DNA of 12,336 nt, from assembly GCA_001321835.1 (NCBI GenBank), contig JPUR01000347.1, positions 1-12,336 on the forward strand. Direction: 5' to 3'. Positions 1 to 7,200 of the stretch are shown one piece after another. Below the pieces are notes generated by a model that worked only from the letters and a program-made list of their open reading frames with translations, did no database searches and was not told the DNA's origin. The stretch's first letter is position 1. Each line of letters opens with the position of its first letter. Made by a program: the position numbers and the translations under genes. The DNA comes from Marinosulfonomonas sp. PRT-SC04. Its GTDB lineage: Bacteria > Pseudomonadota > Alphaproteobacteria > Rhodobacterales > Rhodobacteraceae.

Positions 1-2
1 TT

Positions 3-92
3 AGCAAACCTAAAACAACGCCGTTAGGGGGCCAAGGCCGGACGCTTACGTTTGAATTGCAGGATGTGACGGGCAAAGACGGGCTTCGGTAG
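3..92 (+). CDS. Possible 3' end of an upstream gene (partial, unidentified)
   Basis: One plus-strand frame is open from the window edge to a TAG at 90-92 and gives 29 codons ending in ELQDVTGKDGLR. The other two plus-strand frames stop almost at once. The peptide reads like an ordinary soluble C-terminus, and the stop lies 122 nt before the PHP gene start, which would suit a gene upstream in the same direction. The stretch is too short to assign a family, and a chance open frame of this size is quite possible. Confidence 0.3.
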   Translation, partial: SKPKTTPLGGQGRTLTFELQDVTGKDGLR

Positions 93-142
93 GCCTCAGC
101 CGCAAAACACATGGCGTGAAATTCCGATTTTTTGTCGCAAGC

Positions 143-180
143 AGGCCAGCGCAGTCCTTAAACAGTCTCCAGACTGGCCT
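143..180. repeat. Inverted repeat ahead of the PHP-sulfatase-dehydrogenase operon
   Basis: AGGCCAG at 143-149 is exactly complementary to CTGGCCT at 174-180. A smaller hairpin, CAGTC-TCCA-GACTG, is nested at 163-176, so two alternative folds compete. No T-run follows, so it does not look like a simple intrinsic terminator. It lies 34 nt before the chosen PHP start and could be an operator or a leader structure. It could also be chance. Confidence 0.35.
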
Positions 181-214
181 AATTCCTGCTGTGTTCACCG
201 AATGGAAGATACCC

Positions 215-1141
215 ATGACAACTCGTTTTTTCACCTCCGCCGGCCAGTTTTACCGCGGCAATCTGCACACTCATTCCACCCGCTCCGACGGAGTTCTGGA
301 GCCAGAAGAGGTCTGCCGCCGATATCAAGCCGAGGGCTATGACTTCATCGCCCTGACCGACCACTTCCTCGGCAACTATGACTACCCGATCACCGACACC
401 ACGGCGTTTCAAAGCCCTGAATTCACAACACTTTTGGGGGCCGAGCTGCACATCGACAGTATGGACAACGGCGATATATGGCATGTGCTGGCCGTTGGCT
501 TACCCCGCGATTTCACCCCGCCTGATGTGCCGCATTTCCGTCATATCGACAGCGCCGAAACCGTGACAGAATTAACCAACCGTGCGGCAGAGGCCGGCGC
601 GTTTATCTCGATTGTTCACCCGCATTGGTCCGGCCTAACCGAGGCCGATGCGCGCCGCATTCCAGCCGCCCATGCCGTTGAAGTTTACAACCATGGCTGT
701 GCGATTGAAAATGATCGCGGCGATGGGCTTTTATCGCTGGATCATATGTTGAATGAAGGGCGTAAGCTGAACCTGATTGCCACCGATGATGCGCATTTCG
801 GCACCCCCGATCATTTCGGCGGCTGGGTGATGGTGAAGGCGCAAGAAAACACTCCAGAAGCATTGCTTACCGCCCTAAAAGACGGCGATTTCTACGCCAC
901 CACCGGCCCTAAAATCCACGACATCCGCCTCACCCGTCTGACGGTTGAAATCGACTGTTCAAGCGCAGCTACAATCACCGTTCTGGGCAACAAAACTGCG
1001 GCCAGCACCGTTTGCGGTGACAATATGACCACCGCGTCAATCCCACTGGACCGGTTCGCGGTCAGCCCGTGGATACGCATAACGGTGATTGATCATGACG
1101 GGAAAAGGGCATGGTCCAACCCGATCTGGCTTGACCATTAA
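215..1141 (+). CDS. PHP-domain metallohydrolase, CehA/McbA-like
   Basis: The protein has 308 residues and is probably a cytosolic metal-dependent hydrolase of the PHP superfamily, which cleaves phosphoester or related bonds using two or three bound metals. The metal-ligand set is complete: HTHS at residues 18-21 with D25, TDH at 48-50, E77 in GAELH, H135 in VHPH, and DAH at 192-194. The length and the His-Pro-His and Asp-Asp-Ala-His blocks fit the CehA/McbA branch of PHP proteins rather than DNA polymerase or histidinol phosphatase. No signal peptide is seen. An in-frame ATG exists at 116, but the start at 215 is preferred because GGAAG sits about 6 nt upstream and the conserved domain begins just after it; the extra N-terminal residues look like translated leader. 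The gene is 24 nt upstream of the sulfatase gene and is presumably co-transcribed with it. The true substrate cannot be read from the sequence; named members of the branch include a carbaryl hydrolase, so specificity is broad across the family. Confidence 0.85.
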   Translation: MTTRFFTSAGQFYRGNLHTHSTRSDGVLEPEEVCRRYQAEGYDFIALTDHFLGNYDYPITDTTAFQSPEFTTLLGAELHIDSMDNGDIWHVLAVGLPRDFTPPDVPHFRHIDSAETVTELTNRAAEAGAFISIVHPHWSGLTEADARRIPAAHAVEVYNHGCAIENDRGDGLLSLDHMLNEGRKLNLIATDDAHFGTPDHFGGWVMVKAQENTPEALLTALKDGDFYATTGPKIHDIRLTRLTVEIDCSSAATITVLGNKTAASTVCGDNMTTASIPLDRFAVSPWIRITVIDHDGKRAWSNPIWLDH

Positions 1142-1165
1142 GCCAATTTCCTGCCCCATGGCGGC

Positions 1166-2809
1166 ATGAGAAAAAACATCCTTTTCATCATGTTCGACCA
1201 GCTGCGATTTGATTATCTCAGCTGTGCAGGGCATCCGCATTTACAGACCCCGAATATAGATCGGATCGCCGAAAAAGGCGTGCGGTTCACCCGCGCTTAT
1301 GTGCAATCTCCGGTTTGCGGCCCCTCGAGGATGAGCACCTATACGGGGCGTTATCCATCCAGCCACGGCGCGCAATATAACGGTTTTCCGTTGCGGGTTG
1401 GCGAGATGACATTGGGCGATCACCTGCGCCCGCTGGGCATGAGCTGTTGGTTGATCGGCAAAACCCATATGCGAGTTGATCAGGCCGGAATGGAGCGTTT
1501 GGGCCTATCGTCTGACAGTGTGATTGGCGCGCGACAAGCCGAATGTGGCTTTGATGTTTGGCAACGAGATGATGGTTTATGCGCCGAGGGACCGGATGGA
1601 TTTTACGACCAAAACCGCTCGCCCTATAATGAATATCTGAAGTCCAAAGGCTATCCCGGCGAAAACCCTTGGGCTGATTTTGCCAATGCTGGGGTTGAGG
1701 GCGACGACATCGCTTCGGGCTGGTTTATGACCAACGCCAACAAGCCCGCCAACATTGCAGAGCAAGACAGCGAGACCCCGTGGCTGACCGGTGAAGCGAT
1801 CAAATTCATCGAGCAAGCCGAGGGTCCGTGGTGCGCGCATCTTTCCTATATCAAGCCGCACTGGCCCTATATTGTGCCCGCCCCCTACCACGATATGTTC
1901 GGGCCGGAGCATGTGCCACCGCCCTTGCGTGATGCCTGCGAACGTGACAATCCGCACCCGATTTATGCCGCGTTTATGAACAACCGGATCGGCAAAGCCT
2001 TTTCGCGTGATGAGGTCCGAAACAAGGTGATCCCCGCCTATATGGGCCTGATAAAACAGTGCGACGACCAGATGGGTCGACTGTTTGAATTCCTTGAAAC
2101 CACCGGCCGGATGGACAATACAGTGATCGTGATCACCTCGGATCATGGCGATTATCTGGGGGATCATTGGCTCGGCGAAAAGGATCTGTTTCACGACCAA
2201 TCAGTCAAGGTGCCGTTGATCATTTCTGACCCTTCCAAGCAGGCCGATGCCAGTCGTGGCGCCACTTGCGATGCGCTGGTCGAGGCGATTGATCTGCCCG
2301 CCACATTCATTGAAATGGCCGGTGGTGTGGTGCCAGATCACGTCGTTGAAGGCCGTTCGCTGTTGCCGTTCTTACATGGGGAAACCCCTAAGAATTGGCG
2401 TGAATTTGCGGTCAGTGAATACAATTATTCGACCAGTCCGATGGCTGCCAAACTGAAGGTTTCCAACCGCGATGCGCGACTGTTTATGATCACCGATCAA
2501 CGCTATAAATTCATCCACGCCGAAGGTGGCTTTCGGCCCATGTTGTTTGATTTGCAGCGTGATCCTGAAGAATTTCACGACCTTGGTAACAGCACCGATC
2601 ACAAAGAAATCATTGATTTGATGTACCAGAGACTGGGGAAATGGGCGCGACGCATGTCGCAGCGGGTCACATTATCCGATGCCGAGATCGAGGCCAGCAA
2701 GGCAGATCCAAAGGCGGTTGGCATTGTACTTGGGGTTTATGATCCGAGCGAAATCGACCCTGAGCTGACCGTTAAATACCGTGGCAAGCGACGCGACACA
2801 GAGGAATAA
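1166..2809 (+). CDS. Sulfatase / phosphonate monoester hydrolase-like enzyme (alkaline phosphatase superfamily)
   Basis: The protein has 547 residues and belongs to the formylglycine-dependent sulfatases. The signature C51-G-P-S-R55 followed by TGRYP marks Cys51 as the residue to be oxidised to formylglycine. Asp11 in FDQ, Lys99-x-His101, Asp326-His327 (SDHGD) and Lys339 supply the expected metal and substrate contacts. From memory, the segments HLSYIKPHWPY, the central YMGLIKQCDDQMGRLF and the late GRSLLPFL/FDLQRDPEEF resemble rhizobial phosphonate monoester hydrolase and close relatives, which accept phosphodiesters, phosphonate monoesters and sulfate esters. There is no signal peptide, so it acts in the cytosol. 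Maturation needs a formylglycine-generating enzyme encoded elsewhere. ATG 1166 has only a weak GC-rich upstream sequence and may depend on translation of the PHP gene 24 nt before it. Its last codons carry the ribosome binding site of the next gene. The family assignment is firm; the substrate is not. Confidence 0.88.
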   Translation: MRKNILFIMFDQLRFDYLSCAGHPHLQTPNIDRIAEKGVRFTRAYVQSPVCGPSRMSTYTGRYPSSHGAQYNGFPLRVGEMTLGDHLRPLGMSCWLIGKTHMRVDQAGMERLGLSSDSVIGARQAECGFDVWQRDDGLCAEGPDGFYDQNRSPYNEYLKSKGYPGENPWADFANAGVEGDDIASGWFMTNANKPANIAEQDSETPWLTGEAIKFIEQAEGPWCAHLSYIKPHWPYIVPAPYHDMFGPEHVPPPLRDACERDNPHPIYAAFMNNRIGKAFSRDEVRNKVIPAYMGLIKQCDDQMGRLFEFLETTGRMDNTVIVITSDHGDYLGDHWLGEKDLFHDQSVKVPLIISDPSKQADASRGATCDALVEAIDLPATFIEMAGGVVPDHVVEGRSLLPFLHGETPKNWREFAVSEYNYSTSPMAAKLKVSNRDARLFMITDQRYKFIHAEGGFRPMLFDLQRDPEEFHDLGNSTDHKEIIDLMYQRLGKWARRMSQRVTLSDAEIEASKADPKAVGIVLGVYDPSEIDPELTVKYRGKRRDTEE

Positions 2810-2813
2810 GAAG

Positions 2814-4196
2814 ATGGATATTTTGACTTTACTGGCTGAAATCACCGGCAAAAAACATGTGCTGACAGGAGCTGACACCAACCGCTATGCCCATGATACT
2901 ACAGGAAAATACCAAGCAGATCCACTTGCCGTGGTGCGTCCTGCGGACACCGAACAAGTCTGCGCGATTGTAAAACTAGCCAATAAAACCAAGATCCCGA
3001 TCGTACCGGTCTCGGGCAACACCGGCCTGGTTGGCGGCACCTATGCTGACGGCGCGATCCTGCTCTCGCTGGAGCGGCTGAACAAAGTCCATGACATCCG
3101 CCCAGACGCGCGCATCGCCATTGTTGACGCGGGCTGCATCGTCGCCGCATTGCAAGACGCCGCCGAGGCGGATGATCTGATTTTCCCACTGCTGTTTGGC
3201 GCCCGAGGATCATCGATGATTGGCGGCGCGTTATCGACCAATGCTGACGGCTCAAACGTGCTGCGCTATGGCAACACCCGCGCCTTGTGTCTGGGGCTTG
3301 AGGTGGTGACACCGACCGGCGAAGTGATGAACCTGATGTCGGAATTGCACAAAGACAACTCGGGTTATGATCTGAAGGATTTGTTCATTGGCGCCGAGGG
3401 CACCTTGGGCATTATCACCAAGGCAGTGCTGAAATTATTCCCGAAACCCAACAGCTACGCCACCGCGATGGTGGCGATGCCGACCCTAAAAGACGCGCTG
3501 ATCCTGTTGAACCGGTTGCAAAGCGAAAGCGCCGGCGCGGTCGAGGCGTTCGAGTATATGCCCGGCAGTTATATGCGCCAATTCAAGGCGCATTTCCCTG
3601 ACGCGCGCCTGCCGTTCGAGCAGAGTTATGATGTCAATATTTTGGTCGAGTTGGCGACCACCTCGCCCAGCATGTCAGTCAGCGAAATTCTGGAAAACAC
3701 CCTTGGGGAAATGATGCAGGACGGGCAGGTTCTGGATGCGGTCATCGCCCAAAACAACAGCCAGCGTGCTGAAATTTGGCAGCGCCGCGAATCCTCGGCC
3801 GAAGTGGTTTTTGCCATAAGTCCGCGCGTTGACAGCGATATTTGCGTCGCCATCGACAAGGTGCCAGAGTTTCTGGAGTTGATCGCGCCACGCATTCACG
3901 CGCTTGATCCACAGGCGCATACCTCTTGCGTCGCGCATCTTGGCGATGGAAACCTGCATTTTTCGGTGTACCCCGTGCATGAGGATAAACAGTTGGCGGG
4001 TCAGTTCATTGAGGCGATTGAAGATGTGGTCAAAACACTGGGCGGCAGCTTTTCCGCCGAGCATGGCGTGGGTCTGTCAAAACGCGCCTCGATGGCGCGG
4101 CGCAAAGACCCTGTGGCGCTGGCGACCATGCGTCAGATTAAAACCGCACTGGACCCAAACAACATCATGAACCCCGGCAAAGTTCTGCCGGATTAG
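2814..4196 (+). CDS. FAD-linked D-2-hydroxyacid dehydrogenase (GlcD / D-lactate / D-2-hydroxyglutarate dehydrogenase type)
   Basis: The protein has 460 residues and oxidises a D-2-hydroxy acid to the 2-oxo acid using FAD. The N-terminal FAD_binding_4 (PCMH) domain shows PVSGNTGLVGG at 65-75, GSSMIGGALSTNADGS at 132-147 and the GAEGTLGIITKA block near 193-204. The C-terminal FAD-oxidase domain shows AHLGDGNLH at 374-382 and EHGVG at 416-420; H375, H382 and E416 match the metal and substrate site known in the D-2-hydroxyglutarate and D-lactate dehydrogenase family. It ends with the usual DPNNIMNPGKV. ATG 2814 is chosen because GAGGA lies 8 nt upstream, inside the end of the sulfatase gene; a GTG at 2781 would overlap that gene and lacks such a site. 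The 4-nt gap implies translational coupling with the sulfatase. Its 3' end lies only 3 nt from the end of hemC. The sequence does not show which hydroxy acid is used. Confidence 0.88.
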   Translation: MDILTLLAEITGKKHVLTGADTNRYAHDTTGKYQADPLAVVRPADTEQVCAIVKLANKTKIPIVPVSGNTGLVGGTYADGAILLSLERLNKVHDIRPDARIAIVDAGCIVAALQDAAEADDLIFPLLFGARGSSMIGGALSTNADGSNVLRYGNTRALCLGLEVVTPTGEVMNLMSELHKDNSGYDLKDLFIGAEGTLGIITKAVLKLFPKPNSYATAMVAMPTLKDALILLNRLQSESAGAVEAFEYMPGSYMRQFKAHFPDARLPFEQSYDVNILVELATTSPSMSVSEILENTLGEMMQDGQVLDAVIAQNNSQRAEIWQRRESSAEVVFAISPRVDSDICVAIDKVPEFLELIAPRIHALDPQAHTSCVAHLGDGNLHFSVYPVHEDKQLAGQFIEAIEDVVKTLGGSFSAEHGVGLSKRASMARRKDPVALATMRQIKTALDPNNIMNPGKVLPD

Positions 4197-4199
4197 CCA

Positions 4200-5141
4200 C
4201 TACAGCCAGTCGAAAAATCCATCCGGCGCACGGGCGCGCAAACGCCCTGCCACCGCACGGCCCAGCTCGGCGGCGTCCTCAATCGGGGCGCGGCCCTCGT
4301 CAGACAAACACTCGCTGCCATCAGGGCGCAGGATTTCACCGCGCAGATAGATAGTGCCGCCCTCAAGCACCGCCAGCCCCCCAATCGGGGTTTCGCAAGA
4401 GCCATCAAGTGCGGCCAAAAACGCGCGCTCCGCCATCAAGCGCTGTCCGGTTTCAACATCATGCAAAGCCGCCAACATGTCCGCGATCCGCATATCGTCC
4501 ACGCGCCGTTCAATGCCAATCGCGCCTTGAGCCACGGCGGGCAGCATTTCATCAACCTCAATCGCCGATTGCACCACATCCAACCGGCCCAACCGCACCA
4601 AACCCGCCATCGCCAAAAACGTCGCCTCGGCCACGCCATCCGCCAGCTTCTTCAACCGCGTTTGCACATTTCCGCGAAATTCGACCACCTGTAGATCAGG
4701 CCTAAAATTCAACAGCTGCGCACGACGGCGCAAACTAGAGGTGCCAACAACGGCGCCCTGTTTCAAATCAGCCAAACACTTAACATTAGGCGAGACAAAC
4801 GCATCGCGCACATCTTCGCGCGGCAGATAGGTGTCCAGCACCAGACCTTCGGGCTGCGCGACCGGCATATCCTTCATCGAATGCACCGCGATGTCGATCT
4901 TGCCCGACAGCATGTCTTCCTCGATTTCTTTGGTGAACAACCCCTTGCCGCCGACCTCTTTTAGAGGCCGATCCTGAATGCGATCCCCCGATGTGGTGAT
5001 CACCACCACCTCGAATGCGGCCTCAGGCAGATCAAACGCCGCCATCAAACGGGCACGGGTTTCATAGGCCTGCGCCAACGCCAAAGGCGATCCACGAGTG
5101 CCAATTTTCAGGGGCGAAGCGGGGGAGGGTAAATTTTGCAT
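4200..5141 (-). CDS. hemC: Hydroxymethylbilane synthase (porphobilinogen deaminase)
   Basis: HemC joins four porphobilinogen molecules into hydroxymethylbilane in the cytosol, the third step of tetrapyrrole synthesis. The 313-residue product is of normal length. It shows KIGTRGSPLALAQA at 12-25, HSMKD at 87-91 with the catalytic aspartate D91, TSSLRRRAQ at 134-142, EFRGNVQTRL at 154-163 and GSCETPIGG at 247-255, where C249 anchors the dipyrromethane cofactor. Two ATGs lie side by side at 5144 and 5141. AAGGG lies 1 nt and 4 nt before them respectively, so 5141 is preferred. The frame stays open to 5261, opposite the hemE start, but that extension has no family similarity and no ribosome binding site. 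It diverges from hemE, a pairing familiar in Rhodobacteraceae. No candidate promoter is convincing because the leader is very short. Confidence 0.96.
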   Translation of the reverse strand: MQNLPSPASPLKIGTRGSPLALAQAYETRARLMAAFDLPEAAFEVVVITTSGDRIQDRPLKEVGGKGLFTKEIEEDMLSGKIDIAVHSMKDMPVAQPEGLVLDTYLPREDVRDAFVSPNVKCLADLKQGAVVGTSSLRRRAQLLNFRPDLQVVEFRGNVQTRLKKLADGVAEATFLAMAGLVRLGRLDVVQSAIEVDEMLPAVAQGAIGIERRVDDMRIADMLAALHDVETGQRLMAERAFLAALDGSCETPIGGLAVLEGGTIYLRGEILRPDGSECLSDEGRAPIEDAAELGRAVAGRLRARAPDGFFDWL

Positions 5142-5259
5142 CATACCCTTGTTTAAGCGCGTCAAATGCGCCTGACAACGCCTATCATCAGCCGCGCCGC
5201 TTGACATCATGTCGCTGGCAAGGGACTTGAGACGCCAAGCGTCTAAAAAGGGGAATATC
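5142..5259. promoter_or_regulatory. Divergent hemC/hemE control region
   Basis: These 118 nt must hold the promoters of both genes. For hemE (+) a perfect -35 hexamer TTGACA lies at 5201-5206, but the -10 position around 5223-5230 matches poorly, which is common in alphaproteobacteria. The same hexamer forms part of a short dyad GACAT-C-ATGTC at 5203-5213. For hemC (-) a possible -35 TTGTCA reads from 5178 to 5173, with TAAACA 17 nt further on; it would leave almost no leader. I looked for an FNR-type TTGAT-N4-ATCAA box and for a TGT-N12-ACA PpsR/CrtJ box and found no good match. Confidence 0.4.
5230..5244 (+). promoter_or_regulatory. Hairpin in the hemE leader next to the ribosome binding site
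   Basis: AGACGC-CAA-GCGTCT is a perfect inverted repeat with 6-bp arms and a 3-nt loop; two further outer pairs form if one mismatch is allowed. It ends 3 nt before the AAGGGG ribosome binding site (5248-5253) of hemE. It could fold in the mRNA and affect ribosome access, or serve as a DNA operator just downstream of the promoter. It is not a terminator, since an A-run rather than a T-run follows. Confidence 0.4.
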
Positions 5260-6291
5260 ATGGCTGAACAAAAGAAATTGCTGCGCGCACTAAGTGGTGA
5301 AACGCTGGATACCCCGCCGGTTTGGATGATGCGTCAAGCTGGGCGTTACCTGCCAGAATACCGCGCAACTCGGGCACAGGCCGGTGACTTTCTGTCGCTG
5401 TGTTACAATTCAGAACTGGCCGCCGAGGTCACGTTGCAACCGATTGAGCGCTACGGATTTGACGCGGCTATTATGTTCGCCGACATCCTGTTGTTGCCCC
5501 AAGCGTTGGGGGCGGATGTCTGGTTTGTCACCGGCGAGGGCCCGCGCCTGTCAACCATCACCACACCGGATCAGGCCGCGGCAATGAAGCCCGCCGATGC
5601 GATCCATGACAAGCTGGCGCCGATCTATCAAACCCTACGAATTTTACGCCGCGAGCTGCCCGCCGAAACCGCGTTGATCGGCTTTGCTGGCGCACCTTGG
5701 ACGGTTGCGACCTACATGATTGCCGGACGCGGCACGCCGGATCAAGGGCCAGCGCATGCGTTGAAAAACACTGATCGCGCCACGTTTGAAGCCGTGCTTA
5801 ACCGCTTGACGGACGCCACCATCGAATACCTGCTGATGCAGATCGAGGCCGGTGCCGAGGTGATCAAATTGTTCGACAGCTGGGCCGGATCGCTGAAGGG
5901 CGATGATTTCGCTAAATACGCGCTGGAGCCAACCCGCAAGATTATCGCGGCTTTAAAAGCCAAACATCCGACCGTTCCGGTGATTGCGTTCCCACGCGAG
6001 GCTGGGCCTGCCTACGTTGGCTTTGCCAAAGCGGTCGGGGCTGATTGTCTGGCGATCGACACCAAGGTTGATTTGAAATGGGCGGCAGAGACCTTGCAAA
6101 CAGACGGCTGCATTCAAGGCAATCTGGACCCGAAACTGATGGTTGAAGGCGGGGATCGCTTGTTTTCTGAAACCAAACGCATCGTGAAAGCCTTGTCAGG
6201 TGGCCCGCATATTTTCAACCTTGGCCACGGCATCACCCCAGACGCCGATCCCGAAAATGTGCATGTGATGCTAGAGGCAATCAGGGGCTAG
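5260..6291 (+). CDS. hemE: Uroporphyrinogen III decarboxylase
   Basis: HemE removes four carboxyl groups from uroporphyrinogen III to make coproporphyrinogen III in the cytosol. The 343-residue product has the usual length and both family signatures: [11 protein letters not shown] at 25-35 and [16 protein letters not shown] at 141-156. The essential aspartate is D75 in MFADILL, and the late FNLGHGI carries the conserved histidine. ATG 5260 has AAGGGG 6 nt upstream. The frame is open back to 5209, but that extension contains the leader hairpin and has no ribosome binding site. Its TAG stop at 6289-6291 overlaps the stop of hemF on the other strand. Its substrate comes from HemC via HemD (not in the window), and its product is the substrate of HemF next door. 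Confidence 0.97.
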   Translation: MAEQKKLLRALSGETLDTPPVWMMRQAGRYLPEYRATRAQAGDFLSLCYNSELAAEVTLQPIERYGFDAAIMFADILLLPQALGADVWFVTGEGPRLSTITTPDQAAAMKPADAIHDKLAPIYQTLRILRRELPAETALIGFAGAPWTVATYMIAGRGTPDQGPAHALKNTDRATFEAVLNRLTDATIEYLLMQIEAGAEVIKLFDSWAGSLKGDDFAKYALEPTRKIIAALKAKHPTVPVIAFPREAGPAYVGFAKAVGADCLAIDTKVDLKWAAETLQTDGCIQGNLDPKLMVEGGDRLFSETKRIVKALSGGPHIFNLGHGITPDADPENVHVMLEAIRG

Positions 6292-7181
6292 ACCCACTTG
6301 GCCATTGGCGGCAGGCTCATCAGCACCGCGTCCACATTGTGGCCAGTTTCCAGACCGAACTTTGTGCCGCGATCATAGACCAAATTATACTCGGCATAGA
6401 GGCCGCGATGCACCAGCTGGGTGTCTTTATCGGCATCCGTCCACGGGGTGTTGCGGCGGGTTTCAGTGACGGGCAGAAATGCCATCAGAAACGCGCGGCC
6501 CACATCTTGAATGAACGCGAAATCCGCGTCCCAATCGCCGGTGTTGTGGTCATCCAGAAAGATGCCTCCAACCCCACGCGCACGGTTGCGATGCGGCACG
6601 TAAAAATACTCGTCAGCCCATTTTTTAAACCGTGGGTAATAGGCCGGATCATGCAAATCACATTGCTGCTTTTGCACGGCGTGAAACGCGGCTGTGTCCT
6701 CGGCATATTCGATGCAGGGGTTCAAATCTGAGCCACCACCAAACCATGAGCCATGCGGGGTCCAAAACATCCGCGTGTTCATGTGAACCGCGGGCGCGTG
6801 CGGGTTTTGCATATGCGCAACCAGCGAAATGCCCGAGGCCCAAAACCGTGGGTCATCCTTCATGCCGGCCAAGCCTTTGCGGGCCGCCATCGCGTCAACC
6901 GCGCGCTCACCTAGGGTGCCATAAACCGTTGAAACATTGACGCCGACCTTTTCAAACACCCGACCGCCCCGCATCACCGACATCAATCCGCCACCTGCAT
7001 CTGAACCATCATCACTGGCGCGTGTGGTTTTTGAAACGTCAAATCGGCCCGCAGGCAGATCCGCAAACGGGCCCTCGGATTGGCTGTTTTCCAAGCCCTC
7101 GAATGCGGTACAAATTTGGTCGCGCAACGTGCAAAACCAGTCAGACGCTTGGGCCTTTTGGGCGGCGAAATCATCCGTCAT
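6288..7181 (-). CDS. hemF: Oxygen-dependent coproporphyrinogen III oxidase
   Basis: HemF uses O2 to decarboxylate two propionates of coproporphyrinogen III, giving protoporphyrinogen IX. The 297-residue product shows HMNTRMFW at 133-140, FGGGSDLNP at 147-155, [15 protein letters not shown] at 197-211, and [16 protein letters not shown] at 262-277, all typical of the aerobic enzyme. The radical-SAM enzyme HemN/HemZ is a separate protein and is not in this window. The ATG at 7181 is chosen because AGGAGA lies a few nucleotides upstream; the longer frame to 7247 would overlap the SDR gene. It is the last gene of a minus-strand operon clpS-rsmC-SDR-hemF, 19 nt after the SDR stop. Dependence on O2 agrees with an aerobic lifestyle. 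Confidence 0.97.
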   Translation of the reverse strand: MTDDFAAQKAQASDWFCTLRDQICTAFEGLENSQSEGPFADLPAGRFDVSKTTRASDDGSDAGGGLMSVMRGGRVFEKVGVNVSTVYGTLGERAVDAMAARKGLAGMKDDPRFWASGISLVAHMQNPHAPAVHMNTRMFWTPHGSWFGGGSDLNPCIEYAEDTAAFHAVQKQQCDLHDPAYYPRFKKWADEYFYVPHRNRARGVGGIFLDDHNTGDWDADFAFIQDVGRAFLMAFLPVTETRRNTPWTDADKDTQLVHRGLYAEYNLVYDRGTKFGLETGHNVDAVLMSLPPMAKWV

Positions 7182-7200
7182 CGCAGTCTCCTGAGTGAAA

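Noticed and set aside
128..134. T-run as an intrinsic terminator for the upstream gene
   Set aside because: No stable GC-rich stem lies directly before the T-run.
1577..2200. 207-codon minus-strand ORF within the sulfatase gene
   Set aside because: It lies antisense to strongly conserved sulfatase coding sequence and shows no family motif or ribosome binding site.
4409..4705. Proline-rich plus-strand ORF inside hemC
   Set aside because: It is an antisense shadow of a well-conserved hemC coding region, with low-complexity composition typical of such shadows.
5201..5215. FNR-type box in the hemC/hemE region
   Set aside because: TTGAC is present, but the second half-site at the required spacing reads TGTCG or GTCGC, too far from RTCAA to call.
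5142..5261. Longer hemC frame extending to 5261
   Set aside because: The extension runs through the hemC/hemE promoter region to directly opposite the hemE start, has no similarity to HemC, and the family N-terminus fits the ATG at 5141.
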